A stretch of 64,000 nt of DNA from CAMFLJ01 sp965279255 (GTDB lineage Bacteria; Actinomycetota; Acidimicrobiia; Acidimicrobiales; Acidimicrobilacustridaceae). The notes below the pieces were generated by a model. It made no database searches and was not told the origin of the DNA. It saw nothing but the letters and a program-made list of their open reading frames with translations. Of the stretch, positions 16,878 through 24,845 are shown piece after piece. Position numbers and translations under genes: made by a program. How positions within the stretch are numbered: position 1 is the stretch's first letter; each line of letters begins with the position of its first letter. The DNA lies in the NCBI GenBank assembly GCA_965279255.1, contig OZ257146.1:1488001-1552000 (forward strand), given 5' to 3'.

Positions 16878-17519
16878 TCAGGCGGGGCAGACGATGGAGA
16901 GCACCGCGGGCGGGTAGCCGGCGCTGGCGCCCCCGCACATCGTGTTGCCGAGGTCCTTCCAGACGCCCTTCTCCGACTGGAGCATGGCGGTGCTCGTCGT
17001 GGAGCCGCTGGTGAAGGCGACACCGGCGTAGCCCTCGCTGCAGGCGTAGTTCGTGATGCTGGCGCCCGACGGCAGGGCCTTGGCGATCGCCGTGGCGGTG
17101 CAGGGTGCCACGCTCGGCACGGTGGTCGTCGTCGGGGCCTTGGTGGTGGTCGTGGCGCCGGTGCAGACCTTCTCCTTCTTGGAGGCGGCCTGCTTCAGGG
17201 CGGCCAGGGTCTCGGGACCGAGCTCGCCGTCGACCTCGAGGCCCGACGCGGTCTGGAACGCGATCACGGCGGCGTCGGTCTGCGGGCCGAACGTGCCGTC
17301 GATGGCACCCGAGTAGCAGCCCACGGTGGCCAGGTCCTGTTGCACCGTCTTGTCGAACTTCACGACCTCGGCACCGTTGATGGCCGTGGTGGTCGGCGCC
17401 GGCGCAGTGGTGCTGGAGCTGGAGCCGTCGGACTTGTCGTCCTTGCCGCAGCCGGCGGCGACCAGCAGGGCGATGGAGGCGGCGGCGAGGCCGAAGCGGA
17501 CGGATCGGGGGATGCGCAA
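16878..17519 (-). CDS. Lipoprotein with peptidoglycan-binding domain
   Basis: The 213-aa protein starts with a lipoprotein signal ending LLVAAGCGKD (lipobox Cys at about 24) and a Ser/Thr/Ala-rich linker. At about 55-112 is a peptidoglycan-binding type 1 domain: KTVQQDLATVGCYSGAIDGTFGPQTDAAVIAFQTASGLEVDGELGPETLAAL. A second Thr/Pro linker leads to an unrecognised C-terminal domain (125-213) with four Cys that may form disulfides. It should sit on the outer face of the membrane, bound to the wall. The start at TTG 17519 is supported by AGGAG six bases before it; no ATG gives a complete signal peptide. Confidence 0.85.
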   Translation of the reverse strand: MRIPRSVRFGLAAASIALLVAAGCGKDDKSDGSSSSTTAPAPTTTAINGAEVVKFDKTVQQDLATVGCYSGAIDGTFGPQTDAAVIAFQTASGLEVDGELGPETLAALKQAASKKEKVCTGATTTTKAPTTTTVPSVAPCTATAIAKALPSGASITNYACSEGYAGVAFTSGSTTSTAMLQSEKGVWKDLGNTMCGGASAGYPPAVLSIVCPA

Positions 17520-17665
17520 AGGGGTCTCCTCGTTGAGATGGGCGGCGACGAAGTTAGCGGTCCACCTGTGCCCGGCCGCGGACCGCGTCGGAGCGGCTCT
17601 CAGCCCGTTCCGAGCCGGTCGAGCGTCGTGCAGAGCGGATCGAGCACCGACGAGGGTGCGGGCGA

Positions 17666-18661
17666 TCAGACCGGCCGGGCGAGGGTGAGGAGGAAGTCGC
17701 CGTCGGGGTCGTGCCAGGTGCCCTCGACCACGAAACCAGACGCACTCAGCTCCTCAGCGACCTGCTCGACCCTGAACTTCGAGGAGATCTCGGTGTGGAG
17801 CTCCTCGCCCTCGGCGAACCTCACCTCGAGGTCGAGGCCCCCGAGCCGGACGGTCTGCGCCCGACGGGACCGCAAGCGCATCTCGATCCAGGCGTTCTGC
17901 GGGTCCCAGAGGGCCACGTGGTCGAACGCGTCGGGCACGAAGTCACCGTCGAGCTCGGCGTTCAGCACCGCCAGCACGTTGCGGTTGAACGCCGCCGTGA
18001 CCCCGGCGCTGTCGTCGTAGGCGGCGACGAGGCGGGCCGCGTCCTTCACCAGGTCGGTGCCCAACAGCAGGCGGTCGTCGCCGGTCATGGTGGCAACGAG
18101 ATCACCGAGGAACCGCCGGCGCTGGGCGGGATCGAGGTTGCCGATGGTCGAGCCCAGGAAGGCGACGAGACGGCCGTCGTCGGCGTCGGGGATGGTGCCC
18201 AGATGACGGTGGAAGTCGCCCACCACGGCATGCACCGCACAGCCGTACACGTCGCCGATGTCGTCCGCCGCGCTGGTGAGGACCTCCCCGCTCACGTCGA
18301 ACGGGACGAAGCGGTCGAGCAGGCCCATCGAGGCCATGGCGTCGAGCAGCAGCCTGGTCTTCTCCGAGGTGCCCGAGCCCAGCTCCACCAGGGTGGTGGC
18401 GCCGGCCAGGGCGACGATCTCGGGGGCGTGCAGGCGCAGGATCTCGCGCTCCGCCCGTGTCGGGTAGTACTCCGGCAGCCGGGTGATCTCGTCGAAGAGG
18501 ATGCTCCCCCGCTCGTCGTAGAACCACACCGGAGGCAGCGCCTTGCGCGGCGCGGTGAGCCCCTCCCGCACGTCGCGCTCGAGCGCGGTGCGGCGGTCAT
18601 CGGGGCCCACGTGGACCTCGACGGTGACGGTGGGGGACGGGCTCTGGCGACTACTGGTCAC
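17666..18661 (-). CDS. egtD: L-histidine N-alpha-methyltransferase EgtD
   Basis: EgtD trimethylates histidine with three S-adenosylmethionine molecules to give hercynine, the first step of ergothioneine synthesis. The 331-aa sequence has the family motifs FYDERGSILFDEITRLPEYYPTRAE (residues 48-72), the SAM-binding VELGSGTSEKTRLLLDAM, FDVSG, and FLGSTIGNLDP. Length is normal (about 320). The GTG start at 18661 overlaps the egtB stop by 11 nt, so the two genes are translationally coupled in the order egtB-egtD. No egtA, egtC or egtE is in the window. Confidence 0.95.
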   Translation of the reverse strand: MTSSRQSPSPTVTVEVHVGPDDRRTALERDVREGLTAPRKALPPVWFYDERGSILFDEITRLPEYYPTRAEREILRLHAPEIVALAGATTLVELGSGTSEKTRLLLDAMASMGLLDRFVPFDVSGEVLTSAADDIGDVYGCAVHAVVGDFHRHLGTIPDADDGRLVAFLGSTIGNLDPAQRRRFLGDLVATMTGDDRLLLGTDLVKDAARLVAAYDDSAGVTAAFNRNVLAVLNAELDGDFVPDAFDHVALWDPQNAWIEMRLRSRRAQTVRLGGLDLEVRFAEGEELHTEISSKFRVEQVAEELSASGFVVEGTWHDPDGDFLLTLARPV

Positions 18662-19907
18662 GGGCGAGGCGGGCTCCGCTGAAGGCCCACCGCGAGGCGG
18701 AGGGGAAGAAGTTCCGGTAGGTGGGTCGGGCGTGGCCGGCCGGTGTGGCCGAGCAGCCCCCTCGCAGCACGTGCTGGTTCACCATGAACTTGCCGTTGTA
18801 CTCGCCGACGGCACCGGGTGCCGGGCGGAAGCCCGGATAGGGCAGGTAGGCGGAGGCGGTCCACTCCCAGACCTGGCCGAGGGCCAGCGACGACTCGGCG
18901 CTCGAGGGCATGCGGGGCTCGAGCCCGGACCGGGTTCCGTCGGCACCGGGCCAGGCCTCCGGCCGCCCGGCCACCACGGCCTCCCACTCGTGCTCGGTGG
19001 GGAGGCGGGCGCCGGCCCACCGGGCGAACGCATCGGCCTCGAAGTGGCTGACGTGGCACACGGGAGCATCCGGATCGACGGGGTGGACGTCGTTCAACGT
19101 CTGCACCATCCAGCGGTCGCCCTCGGGCCACCAGTAGAGGGGGGCGTCCCAGGCGTTGGCGTTCACGGCGGCCCAGCCCTCGGAGAGCCACAGCTCGGCC
19201 CTCGAGTACCCGCCGTCGGCCATGAAGGCCAGCCACTCGCCGTTGGTGACGGGGCGGTCGGCGAGCAGGAACGGCTCGAGGTGGACGCGGTGGCGGGGCC
19301 CCTCGTTGTCGAACGCGAAGCTCCCACCCTCGTGGCCGATCGACACCAGGCCGCCGTCGTGGGCGAGCCAGGACGACTCGCGGGCGGCCGACGCCGGGTC
19401 CGGCTGCTCGTCGTAGAGCGGGTGCAGGGGCGACATGCCGAGGACGTGCTTGATGTCCATGGCCAGCAGCTCCTGGTGCTGCTCCTCGTGGTGCAGGCCC
19501 AGCTCCACCAGCGATTCGACCTCGGGGCCGGGGCCGGACTCCAGCAGGTCGACGACGGCGGCGTCGACGTGACGACGGTAGGCCGCAACCTCGGCGATGC
19601 CGGGCCGGGTGAGCAGGCCGCGCTGCGGGCGGGGGTGCCGCTCCCCCATGCCCTCGTAGTAGGAGTTGAAGAGGAAGGCGAAGGCCGGGTCGTGGGTCTC
19701 GTAGCCGGGCCGGTGGGGGCCCAGCACGAACGCCTCGAAGAACCAGGTCGTGTGGGCCCGGTGCCACTTGGTGGGGCTCACGTCGGGCATCGATTGGACC
19801 GTCTGGTCCTCGGCGCTGAGGGGCGCGGCGAGGCGCTCGGTGTGGCGCCGCACCGCCGTGAACCGTGCGATCGTGGGGCGCTCGGTGCGCTCGTGGCTGA
19901 TCGTCAC
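18651..19907 (-). CDS. egtB: Ergothioneine synthase EgtB (hercynine sulfoxide synthase)
   Basis: EgtB is an iron-dependent sulfoxide synthase that joins hercynine to gamma-glutamylcysteine or cysteine using oxygen. The 418-aa protein has an N-terminal DinB-like domain with the iron ligands in PTKWHRAHTTWFFE and LGLHHEEQHQELLAMDIKH. A C-terminal FGE-sulfatase domain follows: RPVTNGEWLAFM, RLPTEHEWEA, GQVWEWTASAYLPYPGF, and the ending RGGCSATPAGHARPTYRNFFP. GTG 19907 is chosen because TACGTT (19915-19920) lies 7 nt upstream, a leaderless start; a start eight residues earlier would swallow this box. Which thiol donor is used cannot be told without egtA and egtC. Confidence 0.95.
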   Translation of the reverse strand: MTISHERTERPTIARFTAVRRHTERLAAPLSAEDQTVQSMPDVSPTKWHRAHTTWFFEAFVLGPHRPGYETHDPAFAFLFNSYYEGMGERHPRPQRGLLTRPGIAEVAAYRRHVDAAVVDLLESGPGPEVESLVELGLHHEEQHQELLAMDIKHVLGMSPLHPLYDEQPDPASAARESSWLAHDGGLVSIGHEGGSFAFDNEGPRHRVHLEPFLLADRPVTNGEWLAFMADGGYSRAELWLSEGWAAVNANAWDAPLYWWPEGDRWMVQTLNDVHPVDPDAPVCHVSHFEADAFARWAGARLPTEHEWEAVVAGRPEAWPGADGTRSGLEPRMPSSAESSLALGQVWEWTASAYLPYPGFRPAPGAVGEYNGKFMVNQHVLRGGCSATPAGHARPTYRNFFPSASRWAFSGARLARDQ

Positions 19908-19984
19908 CGGCGCGAACGTAGCTCTCCGCACGGGATGCCTGCTGGGTTCAACGTCCTGGCTCCGCCGCAGGCCAGACTCGCGGC

Positions 19985-20422
19985 ATGCGCGTGGACCTCG
20001 ACATCTCCGGTGACCCGGCCGTGTACCCGTTCCGGCACGGTGTCCGGGTGCGGTTCGCGGAGACCGACGCGATGGGCGTGCTCCACCACGCCGCCTACGT
20101 GCCCTACCTGGAGGAGGCCCGGGTCGAGTACCTCCGGGCCCTCGGCCATCCCTACCCGCAGATCCGGGCCGACGGCTACGACCTGGCGGTGCTGGAGCTG
20201 GTCACCCAGTACCGACGCTCGGCCCGCTTCGACGAGGTGGTGACGGTGCACACGCGGGTGTCGTCGTTCAGGGGCGCGAGCTTCCAGATCGACTACCTGC
20301 TCACGGTCGACGACGAGGTCTGTGCCCTCGCCGCCACGGTGCACGGCGTGGTCGACGCCAACGGCCGCGCCACCCGCGCCCCGCAGTGGATGAAGGACCT
20401 GCTCACCACCACCACGCCCTGA
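19985..20422 (+). CDS. Acyl-CoA thioesterase (4HBT/YbgC type)
   Basis: This hot-dog-fold protein of 145 aa has the YbgC/4-hydroxybenzoyl-CoA thioesterase motif RFAETDAMGVLHHAAYVPYLEEARVEYLRALG. The catalytic Asp is in the TDAMG turn. The rest of the fold (VLELVTQYRRSARFDEVVTVHTRVSSF, FQIDYLL) is complete. It diverges from egtB across only 77 bp. A CAGACT box 6 nt before the ATG suggests a leaderless message. The substrate is unknown; family members hydrolyse short or aromatic acyl-CoAs. Confidence 0.9.
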   Translation: MRVDLDISGDPAVYPFRHGVRVRFAETDAMGVLHHAAYVPYLEEARVEYLRALGHPYPQIRADGYDLAVLELVTQYRRSARFDEVVTVHTRVSSFRGASFQIDYLLTVDDEVCALAATVHGVVDANGRATRAPQWMKDLLTTTTP

Positions 20423-20451
20423 CTCACCCACACCACGCCAGCGCGCCCCGA

Positions 20452-20507
20452 CCGGAAAGCTGGCTCACCTGCTTCGGCCGGCTGCACCAGGTGAGCCACC
20501 TTTCCGG
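20452..20507. terminator. 20-bp-arm hairpin between convergent genes
   Basis: The left arm CCGGAAAGCTGGCTCACCTG (20452-20471) and right arm CAGGTGAGCCACCTTTCCGG (20488-20507) pair at 19 of 20 positions across a 16-nt loop. It lies between the thioesterase stop and the deaminase stop and should end both transcripts. The inner TGGCTCACC/GGTGAGCCA is shared with the hairpin at 25518-25568. Confidence 0.8.
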
Positions 20508-20517
20508 GTGGGGGGGG

Positions 20518-21504
20518 TCAGACGACGTCGGCGTCGAGCCAGGCGGCGATGCCGGCCAGGCCGGCCTCCTTGACCTCGTCGCTGGCGCCGGAGAACTCGA
20601 TCGACGCCTGCGCCATGGTGGCGATGCGGCTGTCGTCGAACCCGAACTCCTTGCGCACGAGCTCGTACTCGCCGATCAGGTCGGGCCCGAAGAGGAGCGG
20701 GTCGTCGCCGTTCAGCGAGCACGGCACCCCGGCGTCGAGCAGCGCCGGCAGCGAGTGCTCGGCGTAGCTCGGGAAGACCGACAGCATGATGTTCGAGGTA
20801 GGGCACACGTCGAGGCAGATGCGCTCCTCGGCGAGGCGCTCGACCAGCCCGGGGACCTCGGGACTGCGGACGCCGTGGCCGATGCGCACGGCGCCGAGCA
20901 GGTCGATGGAGTCCGCCACGAACTGGCCGCTCTCGAGCTCGCCGGCGTGAGGCGTGATCAGCAGCCCGCCCTCCCGGGCGATCCGGAACGGCTCGACGAA
21001 GTCGCCGGGCGGGTGCCCGACCTCGTCGTTGTGGAGGCCGAAGCTGACGACGTGGTCGGGGTTGGCGAGGGCGAAGTGGGCCAGGGCGATGGCCTCGTCC
21101 TGGGTGTCCCGCACGCGGTCGACCGGCACCATCCAGCGGACCTCGATGCCGTGGCGCCCGGCGGCGGCGTCGAAGACGTCCCAGACCAGCTCCCAGCACG
21201 CCTCGTCCGAGGCGAAGAGGTGGCGGTAGTTGCCGGCCCAGAAGGCGGGCTCGACGTACACCGCGCCCTGGGCCACGTGGGCCTCGCACAGCTCGTCGGC
21301 GAGGGCTTCCCAGTCCTCGCGCTCGCGCAGCACGTCGGTGGCGGCGACGTAGGTCTCGGAGAAGGCGGCGAAGTTCCCGTAGCCCCGGATGACCGGCACC
21401 TCGCGGTCGTACTTGGCCGACAGCTCGGCCAGCAGCGCCGGGGACATGCCGGCTTCGAGGTGGAGGTGGAGGTGGGCCTTCGGGAGGGCGGCGAGATCAC
21501 GCAT
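20518..21504 (-). CDS. Adenosine deaminase family protein
   Basis: This 328-aa TIM-barrel metallo-deaminase carries all the usual zinc and catalytic motifs in order: KAHLHLHLEAG (two metal His), PHAGE (catalytic Glu region), IGHGV, CPTSNIML, and SLNGDDPLLFG (metal Asp). The substrate may be adenosine, adenine or an aminodeoxyfutalosine-type compound; the NGDDP in place of NTDDP/NSDDP does not settle it. The ATG at 21504 is preceded at 7 nt by TAGCCT (21512-21517), so the message is leaderless. An upstream in-frame start adds only Arg/Ser-rich sequence. The gene is monocistronic. Confidence 0.88.
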   Translation of the reverse strand: MRDLAALPKAHLHLHLEAGMSPALLAELSAKYDREVPVIRGYGNFAAFSETYVAATDVLREREDWEALADELCEAHVAQGAVYVEPAFWAGNYRHLFASDEACWELVWDVFDAAAGRHGIEVRWMVPVDRVRDTQDEAIALAHFALANPDHVVSFGLHNDEVGHPPGDFVEPFRIAREGGLLITPHAGELESGQFVADSIDLLGAVRIGHGVRSPEVPGLVERLAEERICLDVCPTSNIMLSVFPSYAEHSLPALLDAGVPCSLNGDDPLLFGPDLIGEYELVRKEFGFDDSRIATMAQASIEFSGASDEVKEAGLAGIAAWLDADVV

Positions 21505-21646
21505 GGCGGGCAGGCTAGAGGCCCGTGCCGACGACGATGCTCTGCGCGCCGACCATTTCACATCGGCGAAACCCCACCTCCCGCGGGCGGCGGGCGCGGC
21601 GTGGTCCGGTGGCCGGGACGACCGTTCGGCGCCGCCCGATCGGGGG

Positions 21647-22450
21647 TCAGTCGCGGAAGACCGGCTTGCGACCCTCGGCCCGGGCGGCGACCGATTCGTC
21701 CCAGTTCTTGGTGGTGAGCCGCACGTAGAGCTGGGCGGTCATCTCGTTGCGCATGTGCGACCGGAAGCTCGAGGCCTCCAGGCCGGCCTGGGTCATCTTC
21801 TTGGTGAGCTCGACGCCGATGCGGCTGAGCCCGGCGATCTGGTCGGCGATCTCGAGGCAGGTGGGGAGCAGGTCGTCACGGCTGACCACCCGGCTGAGCA
21901 GCCCCGCCCGCTCGGCCTCTTCGGCGTCCATGTCGCGACCGGTGAGCATCAGCTCGTTCGAGCGCCCGGCGCCGATGATCCGGGGCAGGAGGTACGACAG
22001 CCCCAGCTCGGCGGCCGTGAGGCCGTTGTTGATGCCGGCGGCCCGGAAGTAGGCCTCGGGCGTGCCGACGCGGATGTCGCAGCAGGCGGCCAGGCACAGG
22101 CCGCCGCCGATGGCGGGGCCGTTCACCGCGGCGATCACCGGCTGGTGCATCTCGAGGATCCCGAGCACCACGTCGTCGAGGAGCTTGCCGGCGCGGTGGG
22201 CGATGGTCGTGGGGGTGAGCCCGTCGATGTGCGGGATCGTGCCCGACATCTTCTGGTCGGCACCGGAGCAGAAGCCCTCCCCCGCACCCGTGACGATCAC
22301 GACCCGCGTGTCGTTGTCGTTGGCCACGCGCTCGAGCTCCTCCCTGAACGGGAGCATCACGTCGAAGGCCATGGCGTTCATCCGCTCCGGTCGGTTGAGC
22401 GTGATGACGGTGACGTGCGGAACGGGCTTGTCGACGATGACGAAAGACAC
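21647..22450 (-). CDS. Enoyl-CoA hydratase/isomerase family protein
   Basis: This crotonase-fold protein of 267 aa shows ITLNRPERMNAMAFDV, the oxyanion-hole stretch GAGEGFCSGADQKM, and VNGPAIGGGLCLAACCDIRVGTPEAYFRAAGINNGLTAAELG. The second catalytic position, where hydratases have Glu in a P-E-V/I context, reads AAELG, so Glu is probably present. It would act in beta-oxidation or a related acyl-CoA pathway. GTG 22450 follows GGGGGGAAACC, and a TAGGGT box (minus strand) lies near 22490. It diverges from the manganese riboswitch transcript, with opposing TAGGGT-type boxes about 10 bp apart. Confidence 0.9.
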   Translation of the reverse strand: MSFVIVDKPVPHVTVITLNRPERMNAMAFDVMLPFREELERVANDNDTRVVIVTGAGEGFCSGADQKMSGTIPHIDGLTPTTIAHRAGKLLDDVVLGILEMHQPVIAAVNGPAIGGGLCLAACCDIRVGTPEAYFRAAGINNGLTAAELGLSYLLPRIIGAGRSNELMLTGRDMDAEEAERAGLLSRVVSRDDLLPTCLEIADQIAGLSRIGVELTKKMTQAGLEASSFRSHMRNEMTAQLYVRLTTKNWDESVAARAEGRKPVFRD

Positions 22451-22502
22451 GGTTTCCCCCCCGGAAGACGACGGACAGGGCACCCTAATCACCGGAGGCC
22501 GC

Positions 22503-22508
22503 TAGGGT
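22503..22508 (+). promoter_or_regulatory. TAGGGT -10 box for the riboswitch transcript
   Basis: TAGGGT fits the actinobacterial TANNNT -10 pattern and places transcription start at the first bases of the riboswitch. No clear -35 is visible. Confidence 0.5.
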
Positions 22509-22646
22509 GACCGGCGGCGAAGGGGAGTAGCCCCCCGCCGGGTGATCGACACGCTGGGCGCCTTGTAGTCAATCGAGCCCCGGTCCCCGGGCCCGCTTCG
22601 GCGGGTGGGCAAGACCTTCGGCCGGCACCCGTCCCTTCGGTTGCCC
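22509..22646 (+). ncRNA. yybP-ykoY manganese riboswitch
   Basis: The leader contains the L1 signature AAGGGGAGTAGCC at 22520-22532 and a downstream GGGCAAGACCTTCGGCC segment (near 22607-22623), the 3' arm motif GCAAGACC of proteobacterial and actinobacterial members. Several GC stems lie between (CCCCGG..CCGGGG-like pairing and GCCCGCTTCGGCGGG). A stem GGGCAA/TTGCCC closes the 3' side. yybP-ykoY aptamers bind Mn2+ and commonly precede GDT1/UPF0016 exporters, which is exactly the downstream gene. Boundaries are approximate. A GC-rich hairpin just before the ATG could sequester the ribosome site when metal is absent. Confidence 0.82.
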
Positions 22647-22698
22647 GGTCGAAGCGCGGCTCCCGCCCTGCTCCCACCGGGCGGAGAGGTTCCCCCAC

Positions 22699-23274
22699 AT
22701 GGTCATGCAGGCGTTCTTCATCAGCTTCGGCGTGATCTTCGTCGCCGAGCTCGGCGACAAGTCCCAGCTGATGGCCCTGGCCTTCGCCACCCGGTACAAG
22801 CCGCTGCCGATCCTCATCGGTATCACCATCGCCACCGCCGTGGTGCACGCCGTCTCGGTGCTCGTGGGCGTGCTGATCGGTGCCCGCATCCCCACCGACG
22901 CCATCAACATCGTCGCCGGCCTGGCGTTCCTCGGCTTCGCCTGGTGGACCTGGCGGGGGGACTCGCTCGACGACGACGAGGCGGCCAAGGTCGAACGGGA
23001 CAACCGCTCCGCCATCGTGGCGGCCAGCGTGGCGTTCTTCCTCGCCGAGCTCGGCGACAAGACGATGCTGGCCACCATCACGCTGGCCACCACCCACGGG
23101 TGGTTCGGCACCTGGCTCGGTTCGACCCTCGGGATGGTGGCGGCCGACGCCCTCGCGATCCTCCTCGGCGCCTACCTCGGCACCCGCCTCCCGGAGCGCA
23201 CGATCCGGATCGGCGCCACCGTCGCGTTCGTGGTGTTCGGCGTCGTGCTCCTGGTCGAAGGACTGCGTCCCTGA
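22699..23274 (+). CDS. GDT1/UPF0016 (TMEM165-type) Mn2+ exporter
   Basis: This 191-aa protein has six membrane helices made of two homologous halves, each carrying the family motif E-x-G-D-K-[ST]: VAELGDKSQLMALAF near residue 16 and LAELGDKTMLATITL near residue 116. These acidic residues form the cation path of Mn2+/Ca2+:H+ antiporters. The riboswitch at 22509-22646 makes manganese export by far the likeliest role. The ATG at 22699 follows GGAGAGG; a second ATG two codons later is possible. The central cytosolic loop is acidic (DSLDDDEAAKVERD). Confidence 0.93.
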   Translation: MVMQAFFISFGVIFVAELGDKSQLMALAFATRYKPLPILIGITIATAVVHAVSVLVGVLIGARIPTDAINIVAGLAFLGFAWWTWRGDSLDDDEAAKVERDNRSAIVAASVAFFLAELGDKTMLATITLATTHGWFGTWLGSTLGMVAADALAILLGAYLGTRLPERTIRIGATVAFVVFGVVLLVEGLRP

Positions 23275-23324
23275 GGGTCCGAAGGCCCCCGGCGGGCCCC
23301 GGCACCACCGGTAACGTGGCCGCC

Positions 23325-23837
23325 GTGACCCGCCCCGACACCGACCTCCGCCCCCGAACGACGCTCGCGAGGCGCGGCGCGACCACGGCGGTGGCGGCTC
23401 TCGTGGCCCTCGGGGCCCTCGCCGGGTGCAGCGGCAGCGGCGGCGACTCGGCCAAGGGCCCGGCCACCATCTCGCCCGAGACCACCGTCGGCTCCGACGG
23501 GACCTTCTCGTGTGACAGCGTCGAGCCCGGCATCGTGGTCGACCGCACCAAGGCGGTCGTGCACTTCGACACCGAGAGCATGTGCCCCGGTTGGGTCACC
23601 GTCGAGCAGGGCACCCAGGTGACCTTCGCCAACGACGGCTCCGCGCCCTACACGGTGGTGGTCACCGCCACCCAGCTGCCTGGCTCGGCCGAGGTCGCCC
23701 GCTTCACCATCCCCGCCGGGGGCACCCAGCCCCTCGACACCCTCGACGTCGGGATGATGGGCTTCAGCACCGACGCCCTCCCCGGCTTCCGGGGCACCGT
23801 CGAGGTCGTCGGCCCCAACGGCGAGATGCAGCACTGA
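23325..23837 (+). CDS. Cupredoxin-like lipoprotein
   Basis: This 170-aa exported protein has an Arg-rich n-region, a hydrophobic stretch and the lipobox LAGCSGSG near residue 35. The mature part looks like a cupredoxin beta-sandwich: PGWVTVEQGTQVTFANDGSAPYTVVVTA, then VARFTIPAGGTQPLDTLDVGMMGFSTDALPGFRGTVEV. The usual type-1 copper Cys-His-Met set is not clearly present, so copper binding is doubtful. GTG 23325 has TAACGT (23312-23317) 7 nt upstream, a leaderless start. It stops two bases before the converging WYL gene stop. Confidence 0.8.
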   Translation: MTRPDTDLRPRTTLARRGATTAVAALVALGALAGCSGSGGDSAKGPATISPETTVGSDGTFSCDSVEPGIVVDRTKAVVHFDTESMCPGWVTVEQGTQVTFANDGSAPYTVVVTATQLPGSAEVARFTIPAGGTQPLDTLDVGMMGFSTDALPGFRGTVEVVGPNGEMQH

Positions 23838-23838
23838 G

Positions 23839-24783
23839 TCAGACCTCGTAGAGCCCGGCCAGCTCCGCCCCGATCTCGGCGATCGCGGCCCGGGCCGACG
23901 GCGGAGCGGTGATCTCGAGCATGGCCCCGAAGCCGGCGAGCTCACCGACGACGGCCCGCTCGGACGGGCCGGTGACCGCCACCTCGATGCGTCCGTCGGG
24001 TGCCGGTGGACCGGTGAGCAATCGGGTGCCGAGGACCCGCTGCAACAGGTCCATGGCGTCCGGCCGGGCGAGACCGTGGACCTCGGCCGAGCGCCAGCGC
24101 TGTTGCATCGCGTCGCTGAACCGGGCCCAGGCCTCCTCGAGGTCGAAGCCGTCGGGCCGCACCGCCGCATCGGTGGTCGGCGTCGCCTCCGCGATGCGGT
24201 CGACCCGGAAGGTGCGCAGGCCGGCGGCGGTGTCGGCCATGAGGTACCAGGTCGAGCCCTTGGCGGCGAGGCCCAGCGGGTGCACGGTGCGCAGGGTCTC
24301 GGCGCCGTCGCGCGCCACGTAGGAGAGCTCGACCTGCACGCCCTCGACCACGGCCTGCTGCACCGCCGGGAGCCAGACGGGCGTCGTCGCCGTGCGCCGC
24401 GACCGGCCCCACCCGTCGGCCACCACCACTGCGGCGGAGGCCGCCTCGGCGTGGTCGCGCATCGGCTCCGGCAGCGCCCGCACGAGCTTGCGCAGGGCGG
24501 TGCGCACCTCGGGCGTCGCGGATGAGGGGCCGGCGACCAGGAACAGGGCCCGGGCCTCGTCGGCGGTGAGGCCGCTCAGGTCGGTGCGACCGCCGCCCAG
24601 CAGCTGCCACCCGCCGTTGCGGCCCTGCTGCGAGTACACGGGCACCCCGGCCATCGACAGGGCCTCGAGGTCGCGCCGTGCGGTGCGCTCGGACACCTCG
24701 AGCTCCTCGGCGACCTCGGCCGCGGTGACCCGTCCCTTGCGCTGGAGGATGAGCAGGAGGGCCACGAGGCGGTCGGCACGCAT
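23839..24783 (-). CDS. WYL-domain transcriptional regulator (HTH-DeoR type)
   Basis: The 314-aa regulator has an N-terminal winged helix, MRADRLVALLLILQRKGRVTAAEVAEELEVSERTARRDLEAL, and GVPVYSQQGRNGGWQLL. A WYL ligand-binding domain lies at about 140-220 (STWYLMADTAAGLRTFRVDRIAEA), followed by a WCX-like C-terminus. WYL proteins sense nucleotides or nucleic-acid signals in many bacteria, but no DNA-damage or defence gene is nearby. It diverges from the DinB-fold gene at 24846 across 62 bp and may regulate it, as is frequent for this pair in actinobacteria. That link is inference. Confidence 0.92.
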   Translation of the reverse strand: MRADRLVALLLILQRKGRVTAAEVAEELEVSERTARRDLEALSMAGVPVYSQQGRNGGWQLLGGGRTDLSGLTADEARALFLVAGPSSATPEVRTALRKLVRALPEPMRDHAEAASAAVVVADGWGRSRRTATTPVWLPAVQQAVVEGVQVELSYVARDGAETLRTVHPLGLAAKGSTWYLMADTAAGLRTFRVDRIAEATPTTDAAVRPDGFDLEEAWARFSDAMQQRWRSAEVHGLARPDAMDLLQRVLGTRLLTGPPAPDGRIEVAVTGPSERAVVGELAGFGAMLEITAPPSARAAIAEIGAELAGLYEV

Positions 24784-24845
24784 GTCCGGATCTTCTCATC
24801 AAACCCGGTCAGAAGGTGGCCGGTTCTGGGGTGCATGGTGCCGTC

